From Candidatus Dadabacteria bacterium (GTDB taxonomy: Bacteria; J088), in assembly GCA_003695505.1 (NCBI GenBank), contig RFIY01000338.1, positions 1 through 11,547 on the forward strand: DNA of 11,547 nucleotides, read 5' to 3'. Position numbers and translations under genes: made by a program. A model generated the notes under the pieces. That model saw nothing but the letters and a program-made list of their open reading frames with translations, did no database searches and had not been told where the DNA came from. Shown here piece by piece: positions 1 to 6,266 of this stretch; the stretch's first letter is position 1, and every line of letters starts with the position of its first letter.

Positions 1-690
1 CAGCTCCACGTCGATCGCCGGGGTACAGAATGCCTCCAGTGCGGCCTCCAGTGCATCGTCTTCCAGTTCGCTGAGCAGCCACGACGCAATCGCGTTCTGA
101 TACAGGATCTGTCCGCCGGGCGTCAGCACCACTGCGGCGTCGGGGTTGTTGTCAACCAGGCCACGGTATGTATGCTCCGAAGTCGCCAGCTCGCGCGTTC
201 GTTCCTGAACGATCCGGTCCAGCTCTGCCAGTCGCGACGACAATGACTCGAGCTGCTCGCTCCGCTGGGGGTCACGCCGCCGTAATTGCTGTAACAGCAG
301 CAGAAACGGTCGCCCTGCTGAATCGCCGTGAATGCGCGCAATGCAGGCCTGCAAGCCGCGCTCCAGAATGTCCGGCGTCACGGTGTCGGCCAGGAACACG
401 GCATCCACATCCGGGATCGCTGGCGGAAGATCTTCGCAGACAAGCGCAAGAGCGACACGCGAGAACGACGGCTCGGCGCGCAGTTGTGCGCAAAGCCGGA
501 GATCAAGCGGCTCGTCACAACGCCCGAAAACGACAAGCTGGGCGCCCTCTTCGGCCAGAATCGTCAGGGCGGCCAGAGGACGGTGGACGCGGCGCAAATG
601 GAACCCATGCTCTGCCAGCGCCTGGCAGAACACTTCCGGCAGGTCACCAACAATGATTGCCTGCCAATGTTCGCGCGCGGCAGTGCTCAT
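1..690 (-). CDS. Pseudo-receiver / coiled-coil / PAS signalling protein (partial, C-terminus beyond left edge)
   Basis: The reading frame stays open for 230 codons from the ATG at 690 to the window edge, so the C-terminus is missing. Residues about 10-120 have the alternating strand/helix pattern of a CheY-like receiver, but the key residues are lost. Only one acidic residue (D16) remains of the usual pair after strand 1. The phospho-acceptor position in LVVFGR (52-57) is Gly, and the conserved Lys near residue 102 is Asp. This is therefore a non-phosphorylatable pseudo-receiver by inspection. Residues about 141-172 are charged and heptad-like (a signalling coiled coil). From about 172 a PAS-like segment begins (YRGLVDNNPDAAVVLTPGG, then ILYQN). 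The missing part could be a histidine kinase, GGDEF/EAL or another output, so no enzyme is claimed. The start overlaps the upstream gene's stop (ATGA), so the two genes are translationally coupled. Confidence 0.75.
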   Translation of the reverse strand, partial: MSTAAREHWQAIIVGDLPEVFCQALAEHGFHLRRVHRPLAALTILAEEGAQLVVFGRCDEPLDLRLCAQLRAEPSFSRVALALVCEDLPPAIPDVDAVFLADTVTPDILERGLQACIARIHGDSAGRPFLLLLQQLRRRDPQRSEQLESLSSRLAELDRIVQERTRELATSEHTYRGLVDNNPDAAVVLTPGGQILYQNAIASWLLSELEDDALEAALEAFCTPAIDVEL

Positions 691-1274
691 GAAGCCCAGG
701 CGGTATCGGCTTCTGGTTCCTGACCAAGCGGATCGAAACTGCCGAACGTCGCCGGAACGCAACGCGTCCCGCTGTCGAGCATCAGTGCGCCGCCGCCGGT
801 TGCGCGCGCCCGCTTCGCCTGACATTCGGCGACACAGATCGCCGAGCGCAGGCCAATAAGTGAAAACTCTGTCGCGGTCGCGACGCCGGCCGACAAAGAC
901 AGGGCGTAGCCAGACGGCAGGAATCCGGCGGATGCCTCACGAATCGCTCGCAACGCATACCGAGTTGCACTGCGCTCGCCGCGATCAGGCGTCGCCACGA
1001 GAAACGGGGAATTGTGCCCCCGCGCGAGCAACATGCCACCAGGCAACGACCGGTACATCATCATGGCGATTTCCCGCATCAGGTCGAGCAGGTCGCGCGA
1101 CGAATGTTCCGACGCGAGGGCAGCGAAACCGTCGATCTCGAAGGCCGCGAAGGCGACGATCGTGGGGCGAGCCCGGAGAATGTCGTCGATGAGCTGCATG
1201 GCGGTCGGCAATGCGGTCACCGGATCAACGGCTGACTGTTCCGGTTCGGCGGCGGATTGAAATGTCGTACGCAT
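687..1274 (-). CDS. Degenerate GGDEF-domain protein, probably catalytically inactive
   Basis: This 195-residue protein has the landmarks of a GGDEF (diguanylate cyclase) fold. DPVTALP (17-23) stands where DxLTGLxNR is usual, FEIDGFAAL (45-53) resembles the metal-site strand, and LSLSAGVATA (125-134) is the typical SxGxA strand. The active-site signature RxGGDEF is replaced by LARGHNSPF (83-91), and no RxxD inhibitory site precedes it. Cyclic-di-GMP synthesis is therefore not expected; a binding, scaffold or regulatory role is inferred. The ATG at 1274 is chosen because AAGGA lies about 9 nt upstream. An open frame extends to 1454, but it would include the sigma-54 promoter and the N-terminal part matches nothing. 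It is the first gene of an operon with the pseudo-receiver/PAS gene (4-nt overlap). A consensus sigma-54 promoter lies about 50 bp upstream. Confidence 0.72.
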   Translation of the reverse strand: MRTTFQSAAEPEQSAVDPVTALPTAMQLIDDILRARPTIVAFAAFEIDGFAALASEHSSRDLLDLMREIAMMMYRSLPGGMLLARGHNSPFLVATPDRGERSATRYALRAIREASAGFLPSGYALSLSAGVATATEFSLIGLRSAICVAECQAKRARATGGGALMLDSGTRCVPATFGSFDPLGQEPEADTAWAS

Positions 1275-1320
1275 AAGCCTTGTCCTTTGCGGATAGGGAT
1301 CGGATGGTGCGGACACCAAT

Positions 1321-1338
1321 TTGCAATGGGCGTGCCAA
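1321..1338 (-). promoter_or_regulatory. Sigma-54 (RpoN) -24/-12 promoter, leftward
   Basis: Read on the minus strand from 1338 to 1321 the sequence is TTGGCACG, four bases, then TTGCAA. This matches the RpoN consensus YTGGCACG-N4-TTGCW with the required 10 nt between the GG (1336-1335) and the GC (1324-1323). The expected start of transcription is about 12 nt beyond the GC, near 1311. That gives a leader of about 37 nt before the degenerate GGDEF gene at 1274. Sigma-54 promoters need an AAA+ activator; none is encoded in the window. Confidence 0.85.
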
Positions 1339-1366
1339 ATTTCCTGTATCAAATTGGGACGCAGAA

Positions 1367-1384
1367 TTGGCACGCCAGTTGCAA
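1367..1384 (+). promoter_or_regulatory. Sigma-54 (RpoN) -24/-12 promoter, rightward
   Basis: The plus strand reads TTGGCACG (1367-1374), CCAG, then TTGCAA (1379-1384). This is the RpoN consensus with GG at 1369-1370 and GC at 1381-1382, exactly 10 nt apart. Transcription should start near 1394, leaving a leader of about 30 nt that contains the Shine-Dalgarno GAAAGG (1409-1414) of the DUF4168 gene. By eye, no other TGGC-N7-TTGC site was found on either strand of the window. Confidence 0.87.
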
Positions 1385-1423
1385 CTGCCGTCGCGTAATG
1401 ACGCAACCGAAAGGATGTACCCG

Positions 1424-1975
1424 ATGTTCCTGCAAACACTGAAACCGTGGACAACAGCCGCAGCCGCCCTGGCCGTCATCGGCATCACCTTGCCCACCAC
1501 GCACGCCACCGCCGACGAGCCCCTGCAGATCCGTGCACGGCAAATCGTGCGCATCGACGGCGAAGCAAAACCCGTCGTGCGCAAGGAAGTCGTGATGACC
1601 GACGTGCAGTTCGAAGACCTGCGTCCGGATGAAATCAGTCTGACGGCGACCGCATTCGCGGCAATGAACCGTCAGTTCGAGCTGTTACACCGCAATGATT
1701 TCATCCGCTATGTGACCGCACACCGCCGCCTGGCCGATCTGCGTGAACAATATGCGACATTGCGCAAGGCCATCCGCGACCCGAAGGCGCTCGAAGAAGC
1801 CCGCGAAGTCTTCCGCCTGGCGGCAGCCGAGGCGCTACGCGAACTTGGCATGACGTTCAAGGAATACAACGAAATCGCACTGGTGATTCGCAGCGACAAG
1901 GAACTGACGCGACGATTCGAGGCGGTCACGACCTCCATGGCATGGCGTGCCCAGGAAGGCCGAATGACGAACTGA
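1424..1975 (+). CDS. Exported DUF4168-family protein
   Basis: The protein has 183 residues. Residues 1-30 form a Sec signal peptide: a Lys-containing n-region, a hydrophobic core TTAAAALAVIGITLP, and cleavage after ATA at about 30, just before DEP. The C-terminal half (about 70-172) resembles DUF4168. It is a helical region rich in Arg, Glu and Ala that ends in LGMTFKEYNEIALVIRSDKE, which matches the family pattern of G(L/M)…YN.I…..D.EL. The function of DUF4168 is not established; the protein is predicted to be periplasmic. The ATG at 1424 is preferred because GAAAGG (1409-1414) lies 9 nt upstream; the in-frame ATG at 1415 directly abuts that motif. It is monocistronic between a sigma-54 promoter and an intrinsic terminator. 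It is divergent from the degenerate signalling operon, which suggests shared control. Confidence 0.82.
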   Translation: MFLQTLKPWTTAAAALAVIGITLPTTHATADEPLQIRARQIVRIDGEAKPVVRKEVVMTDVQFEDLRPDEISLTATAFAAMNRQFELLHRNDFIRYVTAHRRLADLREQYATLRKAIRDPKALEEAREVFRLAAAEALRELGMTFKEYNEIALVIRSDKELTRRFEAVTTSMAWRAQEGRMTN

Positions 1976-2007
1976 TTCCTCCGCGTCCCGCGTAAACGCG
2001 CCGCCTC

Positions 2008-2043
2008 AGGCCTCTCCGAAAAATGGAGAGGCCTTCTTTGTTC
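2008..2043 (+). terminator. Intrinsic terminator of the DUF4168 gene
   Basis: A perfect 10-bp stem pairs AGGCCTCTCC (2008-2017) with GGAGAGGCCT (2025-2034) around a 7-nt A-rich loop. It is followed by the T-rich tract TCTTTGTT, and it lies 33 nt after the stop codon. On the opposite strand the stem has no T-run, so it should act only on plus-strand transcription. Confidence 0.9.
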
Positions 2044-2071
2044 CTGGTCTCACCAGACAACGGGGTGGCGT

Positions 2072-2767
2072 TCAGTTCACGCCGCCACAACAGCGGTCGA
2101 AGCGGCGACCGCTGCCGCACGGACACAGCATCGACATGCCCATCGGCATGACCGACACCGCCTGCGGACTGCGCTGCGACTGCTCGTCGAGCGCGCCGCT
2201 GATCATTTCGGTAAAGCGGGCAATATAGATCGCACGATCGTGCAACGATTCGGGACGCAATCCGGTTTCGCTCATCACACGCTCCGCCATATCGAGCGCC
2301 TCGGTGCGTATGCCGCAGTCGCAACGCTCGTGGGCCTGCGGCAAATACTGTTGCAGATCTGCTGCAAGGCCGCGGGCGTGCGGCAGATGCCCCGCGTCCG
2401 CCAGCCAGACCAGAAACGTTTGTAGCACCGGTCCGAAAGCAGCATCGTAACCGGCTGGTTGCGCCACATCGTGCGGCAACAACTCCCCAAACAGGAAGTC
2501 GAGTCCCGATGCGGACCATTCTTGCGGGGTCTCACCGACCTCGACCAGCATCATCAGAACGAAGTTGCGCAGAATCCCCAGCGAAAGCATCTGCTGATCT
2601 GCGCTGAGCTGTTCAAACGCGTCGCTTGCGCGAAACGCATCGAATGCGCGAGCAAACCAGTCGCTGACCAGACGCATGACGGCCTCTGGCAATCCTTCGG
2701 GACCCCATGGGCCGTACGCGTCAGGCTGGTTTTCTGGCTGCTCGGATGTCTTGCTGTCGCTGGTCAC
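2072..2767 (-). CDS. SEC-C motif (zinc-binding) protein of unknown function
   Basis: With a GTG start at 2767 the protein has 231 residues. The C-terminus carries a SEC-C motif, CPCGSGRRFDRCC, with Cys at 215, 217, 226 and 227. This is the zinc knuckle known from the SecA tail and from many small proteins that may contact ribosomes or SecB. The body (about 30-190) is helical and rich in Leu, Ala and Glu with no recognised catalytic motif. A separate CDC pair lies at about 149-151. The frame is open to a GTG at 2842. The GTG at 2767 is chosen because GATGAGG lies 5 nt before it, while 2842 has no Shine-Dalgarno. The gene is convergent with the DUF4168 gene and divergent from the MscS channel gene. 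The role is unassigned. Confidence 0.75.
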   Translation of the reverse strand: MTSDSKTSEQPENQPDAYGPWGPEGLPEAVMRLVSDWFARAFDAFRASDAFEQLSADQQMLSLGILRNFVLMMLVEVGETPQEWSASGLDFLFGELLPHDVAQPAGYDAAFGPVLQTFLVWLADAGHLPHARGLAADLQQYLPQAHERCDCGIRTEALDMAERVMSETGLRPESLHDRAIYIARFTEMISGALDEQSQRSPQAVSVMPMGMSMLCPCGSGRRFDRCCGGVN

Positions 2768-2875
2768 ACTTGCCTCATCCGTGGCTCCCGTTGTACAGTC
2801 AACGAGAAGGCGCTCGCCCCGGCTGTTTGCCGCTGGCGACACATGCGATGCTTACAGCATGCCACAACGGGACAC

Positions 2876-4114
2876 ATGATGAACGCGTATTTCCAGGCTC
2901 TCGTCGAACGCGCGCCGTGGGCGGCCGAACTGATCGGGCTGGCCGGCCTTTTACTCGGCGCATTTCTTGCCGATGTCATCGCGCGCCGCGTCGTACTGTC
3001 GCTCGTGCGTACGGCGGCGGCACACAGCCGCGGACGTTGGGACGATGCGCTGGTCGAACACCGGGTCTTCGATCGGCTCGCCCATCTGGCGCCCGCGGCG
3101 GTCATCTACAGCGGCGCGCCGCTGCTGAATGCGCTGCCGGACAGCGGCGCCGCAATCGTGCAGCGCATCGCCCTGGCTGCCATGACGATCATCGCCGTCC
3201 GAACGTTCGAAGCGTTCCTCGACGCGGTCAATGCCATCTATATGCAGACACCCGACGCGCGGCGGCGGCCCATCCGTGGCTATCTGCAGGTCATCGCGCT
3301 GGTCGCCTGGCTGTTTGCGGCAATCCTCGTCGTCGCCATCCTGCTCGACCGTTCGCCGCTGGCCTTCCTGACCGGACTGAGCGCGCTGTCGGCCGTTCTG
3401 CTGATCGTGTTCAAGGATACGTTGCTGTCCCTGGTCGCCAGCGTCCAGCTCACCTCCAACGACATGATCCGTGTTGGCGACTGGATCGAGGTTCCGCAGC
3501 AGAACGCCGACGGCGAAGTCACCGAAATCCTGCTGCACACCGTCAAGGTGCGCAACTGGGATCTGACCACGACGACCATTCCGACGTATGCACTCGTGTC
3601 GAGCGGTTTTCGCAACTGGCGCACCATGTCGGAATCAGGTTCACGACGAATCCGTCGCTCATTGATGCTCGACATGACGACCGTGCGCCACCTGGCCGAT
3701 GAGGAAGTGGAGGCATTTTCGCGCTGGGAACTGCTGCAGGACTACATGACACGAAAGCGCGATGAACTGGAGGCCTTCAATCGATCTCGCGCAGCCGCTG
3801 GTCATCTGGTTGCCGAACAGCGCAGGCTGACGAACATCGGCACCTTTCGTGCGTACGTCCAGGCGTATCTGGCCTTCCGCGACGACATTCGACACGACCT
3901 GACCATGCTGGTTCGGCTGCTCGAACCCGGCCCCGATGGTGTCCCGCTGCAGATCTACTGTTTCACGGCCACGAGTGCGTGGCTCGATTACGAACGCATC
4001 CAGTCGGATATTTTCGATCATCTGCTCGCAATCGCCGACGCGTTCGATCTGCGCGTCTACCAGCGCCCATCGGGCGCCGACCTTCGATCACTCACCATTC
4101 CCGGTAAAGGGTGA
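2876..4114 (+). CDS. ybdG: MscS-family mechanosensitive channel, YbdG-like
   Basis: The protein has 412 residues, about the length of E. coli YbdG (415). It is an inner-membrane channel-family protein tied to hypo-osmotic stress and osmosensing. Hydrophobic segments lie at about 17-37, 68-86, 98-118, 139-158 and 164-190. The last is the pore-lining TM3-like helix, leading into QLTSNDMIRVGDWIEVP (191-207), the MscS beta domain. The segment ADGEVTEILLHTVKVRNWD (211-229), then TTIPTYAL and FRNWR.MSESGSRRIRRS (about 245-262), is characteristic of the YbdG subgroup rather than small MscS. The start is at the first of two tandem ATGs (2876 and 2879), preceded by a weak GGGA. The open frame extends upstream to 2459, but that part lies antisense within the SEC-C gene. 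The 3' end overlaps the convergent lipoprotein gene by 27 nt. Orthology to ybdG is inferred from motifs. Confidence 0.88.
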   Translation: MMNAYFQALVERAPWAAELIGLAGLLLGAFLADVIARRVVLSLVRTAAAHSRGRWDDALVEHRVFDRLAHLAPAAVIYSGAPLLNALPDSGAAIVQRIALAAMTIIAVRTFEAFLDAVNAIYMQTPDARRRPIRGYLQVIALVAWLFAAILVVAILLDRSPLAFLTGLSALSAVLLIVFKDTLLSLVASVQLTSNDMIRVGDWIEVPQQNADGEVTEILLHTVKVRNWDLTTTTIPTYALVSSGFRNWRTMSESGSRRIRRSLMLDMTTVRHLADEEVEAFSRWELLQDYMTRKRDELEAFNRSRAAAGHLVAEQRRLTNIGTFRAYVQAYLAFRDDIRHDLTMLVRLLEPGPDGVPLQIYCFTATSAWLDYERIQSDIFDHLLAIADAFDLRVYQRPSGADLRSLTIPGKG

Positions 4115-5038
4115 ATCGTCCCGTCTGGTCGTGTCGCTCTGCGGCTTCGGAAACGGCTGGAGAGGTGCCGGCGGCGGCGAGGTGCGTGGGAGTTCAATTC
4201 GGGCAGGGGTCTCCGCCGTCGCCGCTGACGCATCCGCATCAGCGGGTGCTCCATCAGGCGTCCCCACCGACAGCGGCGCGGCCACCGGTTCCGGCCTGGA
4301 CTCGATCACCGTATGAACGCGCGTACTCTGAAGGTCTGGCAACTCCCAGTCCATCGCACACGGATCCGGATATTGATCCTGGAAACGTGCCGCATGCCCC
4401 AGCCACGCCTTGCGCAGATCCTGCTCATGCTGCGCGGCAGTGCGGGCGGCTACAGCCGTCCTGTCACGCGCCTTCTTGCGTTTGGCCACGACGCGATCCC
4501 AGCGACCAACGGCCTTGTCATGATCCTCCCGTAGATAACCGGGTTGCTGCATGACCGCGGATAGCCTCGCGCGGCTCAGTGTGGCTTCCCGCCAGCGCCA
4601 CGCGGCATGCGCGGCCCGGACCTCGGCCCGGCGCGCCCGGACTGCCCCCGCCCGCCAGTCGGCTTCTGCTTCGTGGACATCTGCAAGCGCCGTAAATCGT
4701 TGTTGGCAGTAGATGAGCGCTGTCCGCTGATCGGATGCAAACCGCAGCCCGGCCTCGGTCGCGCGTTCACGCGCCCATGCGGCAATCGCTGGCGCCGCGC
4801 GGCGGCGTGCGCGCACGGCATCCTCGGCCGCCTCGGCAATAGCGAGTTGCCGACGGCGGAATTCCCATTCCGTCGCGGCGTCCTGCGTCGCGGCCTCCAG
4901 CGGTTGTAAATCCCGCCGGACTTCCGCCGGCAGGGTTGCAACCTGCTCCGGGTCCGGGCGCTTCGCAAAGACCGCGCACCCCCCGGATAGCACCGCGGCC
5001 ATGAATGCTGCCATGTACCGAAATCGGTCGTGCGCCAT
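4088..5038 (-). CDS. Predicted lipoprotein with long Arg/Ala-rich helical region and Pro-rich tail
   Basis: I do not recognise this 316-residue protein. The N-terminus MAHDRFRYMAAFMAAVLSGGC has basic residues, a short hydrophobic stretch and a Cys at 21. This suggests lipoprotein processing, but the lipobox is imperfect (SGG-C, with Ser rather than Leu at -3). Residues about 35-220 are almost entirely helix-forming and very rich in Ala, Arg, Glu and Gln, compatible with a long coiled coil or helical bundle in the periplasm. Residues about 247-306 are Pro/Ala/Thr-rich and probably disordered. The ATG at 5038 shares its A with the TGA of the hydrolase gene upstream (TGATG), so translation is coupled. 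It is the last gene of the minus-strand run and overlaps the 3' end of the convergent channel gene by 27 nt, with no terminator between them. Confidence 0.65.
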   Translation of the reverse strand: MAHDRFRYMAAFMAAVLSGGCAVFAKRPDPEQVATLPAEVRRDLQPLEAATQDAATEWEFRRRQLAIAEAAEDAVRARRRAAPAIAAWARERATEAGLRFASDQRTALIYCQQRFTALADVHEAEADWRAGAVRARRAEVRAAHAAWRWREATLSRARLSAVMQQPGYLREDHDKAVGRWDRVVAKRKKARDRTAVAARTAAQHEQDLRKAWLGHAARFQDQYPDPCAMDWELPDLQSTRVHTVIESRPEPVAAPLSVGTPDGAPADADASAATAETPARIELPRTSPPPAPLQPFPKPQSDTTRRDDSPFTGNGE

Positions 5039-5814
5039 CAGAAATGGTCGCGCAGGCCGCGCAATGTCCGAAACACGGTGGCCGGATCGCTCGCAGGTGC
5101 CCCCGCCGCGCGCGCGGCGGCGATGACCGTTGCCTCGCCACAACGCAGGAACGGGTTGATTTCGCGTTCTTCTCCGAGTGTGCGCCACGGTATGTCTTCA
5201 CCTGCCGCGCGACACTGGCGAACCATCTCAATCGTTGCCGCGATCGCGGCGTTTTCGGGTTCAATCGTCTGCGCAAACGCCAGATTTTTGTCTGCGTAGT
5301 CGTGCCCCCAGGCGAGACGCCAGTGTGCGTCAAACTCGGCAAGCCGAACGACCACCGTCTCGTAAAGCTGGTCTACGTTTCCACCGAAATTCGGGTTGCC
5401 GCAGCCGGCCAGAAACAGCACATCGCCAACCACCAGCACGTCGCTCCAGGTGGCAATAATATGGGCCGGATGGTGACCGGGTGCTTCATGAATGCGGCAA
5501 CGCTCGTCGCCAAGCGCGATCTCGTCACCATCGATGACCGTACAAATATTCCCGGTCACATCGGATGCCCCACGAGGATGCACATACACGGGCACATCGA
5601 ACTCCCGCACGATGCCGGCAACGCCATTGGTGTGATCCCAGTGTGTGTGCGTGATCAGGATGCCAGCGGGCGACAGCTCCCGGCTCGCGCATTCCCGAAG
5701 CACCGCCGCCGGATCGAACGGATCGACAATGAGACATTCGGTACCGCTGGTCAGCAGATACTGATAGTTGTCCCCGGTTGCAACACGAAACCGGACAATT
5801 GCGGCATCATCCAT
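5038..5814 (-). CDS. gloB: Glyoxalase II-like metallo-beta-lactamase-fold hydrolase
   Basis: The protein has 258 residues, the usual length of hydroxyacylglutathione hydrolase, which hydrolyses S-D-lactoylglutathione in methylglyoxal detoxification. The dinuclear metal motif HTHWDH lies at 56-61. Further ligands are APGHH (His114), VGDVLF (Asp131) and WGHDY (His171), all in canonical order and spacing. The C-terminal substrate-binding part is recognisable from NLAFAQTIEPEN and TLGEEREINPFLR. The usual GCG(R/K)xxEG glutathione-contact loop reads GCGNPNFGG, so the true thioester substrate may differ. The ATG at 5814 is preferred over the one at 5820, because AGGCGG abuts 5820 but sits 6 nt from 5814. 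It lies 36 nt after a small coiled-coil gene and shares one nucleotide with the lipoprotein gene downstream. Confidence 0.85.
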   Translation of the reverse strand: MDDAAIVRFRVATGDNYQYLLTSGTECLIVDPFDPAAVLRECASRELSPAGILITHTHWDHTNGVAGIVREFDVPVYVHPRGASDVTGNICTVIDGDEIALGDERCRIHEAPGHHPAHIIATWSDVLVVGDVLFLAGCGNPNFGGNVDQLYETVVVRLAEFDAHWRLAWGHDYADKNLAFAQTIEPENAAIAATIEMVRQCRAAGEDIPWRTLGEEREINPFLRCGEATVIAAARAAGAPASDPATVFRTLRGLRDHF

Positions 5815-5832
5815 CGGCATCCGCCTGTTGAC

Positions 5833-5852
5833 GAAGCGCGGAAAAGCGCTTC
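5833..5852 (-). other. Short hairpin over the stop of the small coiled-coil gene
   Basis: GAAGCGC (5833-5839) and GCGCTTC (5846-5852) form a perfect 7-bp stem with a 6-nt loop. It overlaps the TGA of the minus-strand gene and precedes the hydrolase gene. No T-run follows on either strand, so it is not a convincing terminator. It could act as an mRNA processing or stability element between the two genes. Confidence 0.35.
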
Positions 5853-6144
5853 AGGAACTCAGCGCGGCTTCGGCCTGTTCCAGGCGTTTTTCGAAGCGGT
5901 CGAGCTGACGCTCGAGCTTGCGCAGGCGGCTGGAAACCTTGTCCAGATCGCCCTTGGTGACGAGACCCAGATTGTGCGCCGTTTCATCGCGAACCTGGTC
6001 GACGCGCTGGCGGCTCTCCATATAGGTCTGCATCGCCTTCGCGACCATCGGACGGGTACGTTCGTCCTGCATCAGCTTCATGATTGTTTCCTGCGCGCGC
6101 GCCTGAAACTGTTTCTGCAGATCCCGTGGCAAGGGCATAGACAT
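5851..6144 (-). CDS. Small coiled-coil protein with phasin-like C-terminus
   Basis: This soluble helical protein has 97 residues. The N-terminal half (1-55) is an amphipathic helix rich in Gln, Arg and Met. A short linker, LGLVTKGDLDKV (59-70), leads into a heptad-like coil, RLRKLERQLDRFEKRLEQAE (73-92). The pattern 'LVTK.DLD.v..RL..LE..L' recalls C-terminal tails of phasin-like or PhaF/PhaI-type proteins, but the match is from memory and the coil is low in information. No signal peptide or membrane segment is seen. The ATG at 6144 has AGAAGG 4 nt upstream; an in-frame ATG at 6138 would have 10 nt spacing and is an equally possible start. A longer open frame to 6540 runs through the trmI gene and is rejected. 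A candidate sigma-70 promoter lies at 6202-6231. Confidence 0.7.
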   Translation of the reverse strand: MSMPLPRDLQKQFQARAQETIMKLMQDERTRPMVAKAMQTYMESRQRVDQVRDETAHNLGLVTKGDLDKVSSRLRKLERQLDRFEKRLEQAEAALSS

Positions 6145-6201
6145 CCATCCTTCTGGACCGGGTTGTTCGCGGTGCGGCGACATTGCCGCCGAATGTTGTT
6201 C

Positions 6202-6231
6202 AGGGTACCGAACGGCACGGGCTTCCGTCAA
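6202..6231 (-). promoter_or_regulatory. Candidate sigma-70 promoter for the small coiled-coil / gloB / lipoprotein genes
   Basis: On the minus strand TTGACG (6231-6226) is followed after 18 nt by TACCCT (6207-6202). The -35 is close to consensus and the -10 is of the weak TAnnnT type common in GC-rich genomes. Transcription would begin near 6195, about 50 nt before the ATG at 6144. This could uncouple the downstream genes from trmI. Confidence 0.5.
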
Positions 6232-6266
6232 CCGCATCGCCGTCGTCCGATCAGTCCGGGCGTGCC

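Larger units (their letters stand above)
1321..1384. repeat. Inverted repeat formed by two back-to-back sigma-54 promoters
   Basis: The arms 1321-1338 and 1367-1384 are inverted copies with 16 of 18 positions matching: TTGCAA, two mismatches, then the ten-base block GGCGTGCCAA. They are separated by 28 AT-richer bases (1339-1366). The arms coincide exactly with the two sigma-54 promoters, so the symmetry is explained by promoter elements rather than by a terminator or transposon end. The two -24 elements face each other across the 28-bp spacer. Confidence 0.85.

Noticed and set aside
1347-1359. Possible IHF site between the two sigma-54 promoters
   Set aside because: TATCAA matches the first half of the IHF consensus but the TTR half is absent at the right spacing.
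1321-1384. Reading the inverted repeat as an insertion-element end, attachment site or terminator
   Set aside because: Both arms match the sigma-54 consensus base for base with correct spacing and orientation to flanking genes, no transposase or target duplication is present, and no T-run follows.
1275-1454. Longer N-terminus for the degenerate GGDEF protein
   Set aside because: It would place the sigma-54 promoter inside the coding region; the ATG at 1274 has a Shine-Dalgarno and begins just before the fold.
2044-2056. CTGGT-CTC-ACCAG hairpin as terminator of the SEC-C gene
   Set aside because: Short stem and no T-rich tract on the minus strand.
2459-2875. Open frame continuing 139 codons upstream of the MscS channel start
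   Set aside because: It lies antisense within the SEC-C gene, lacks family similarity, and the channel is already family length from 2876.
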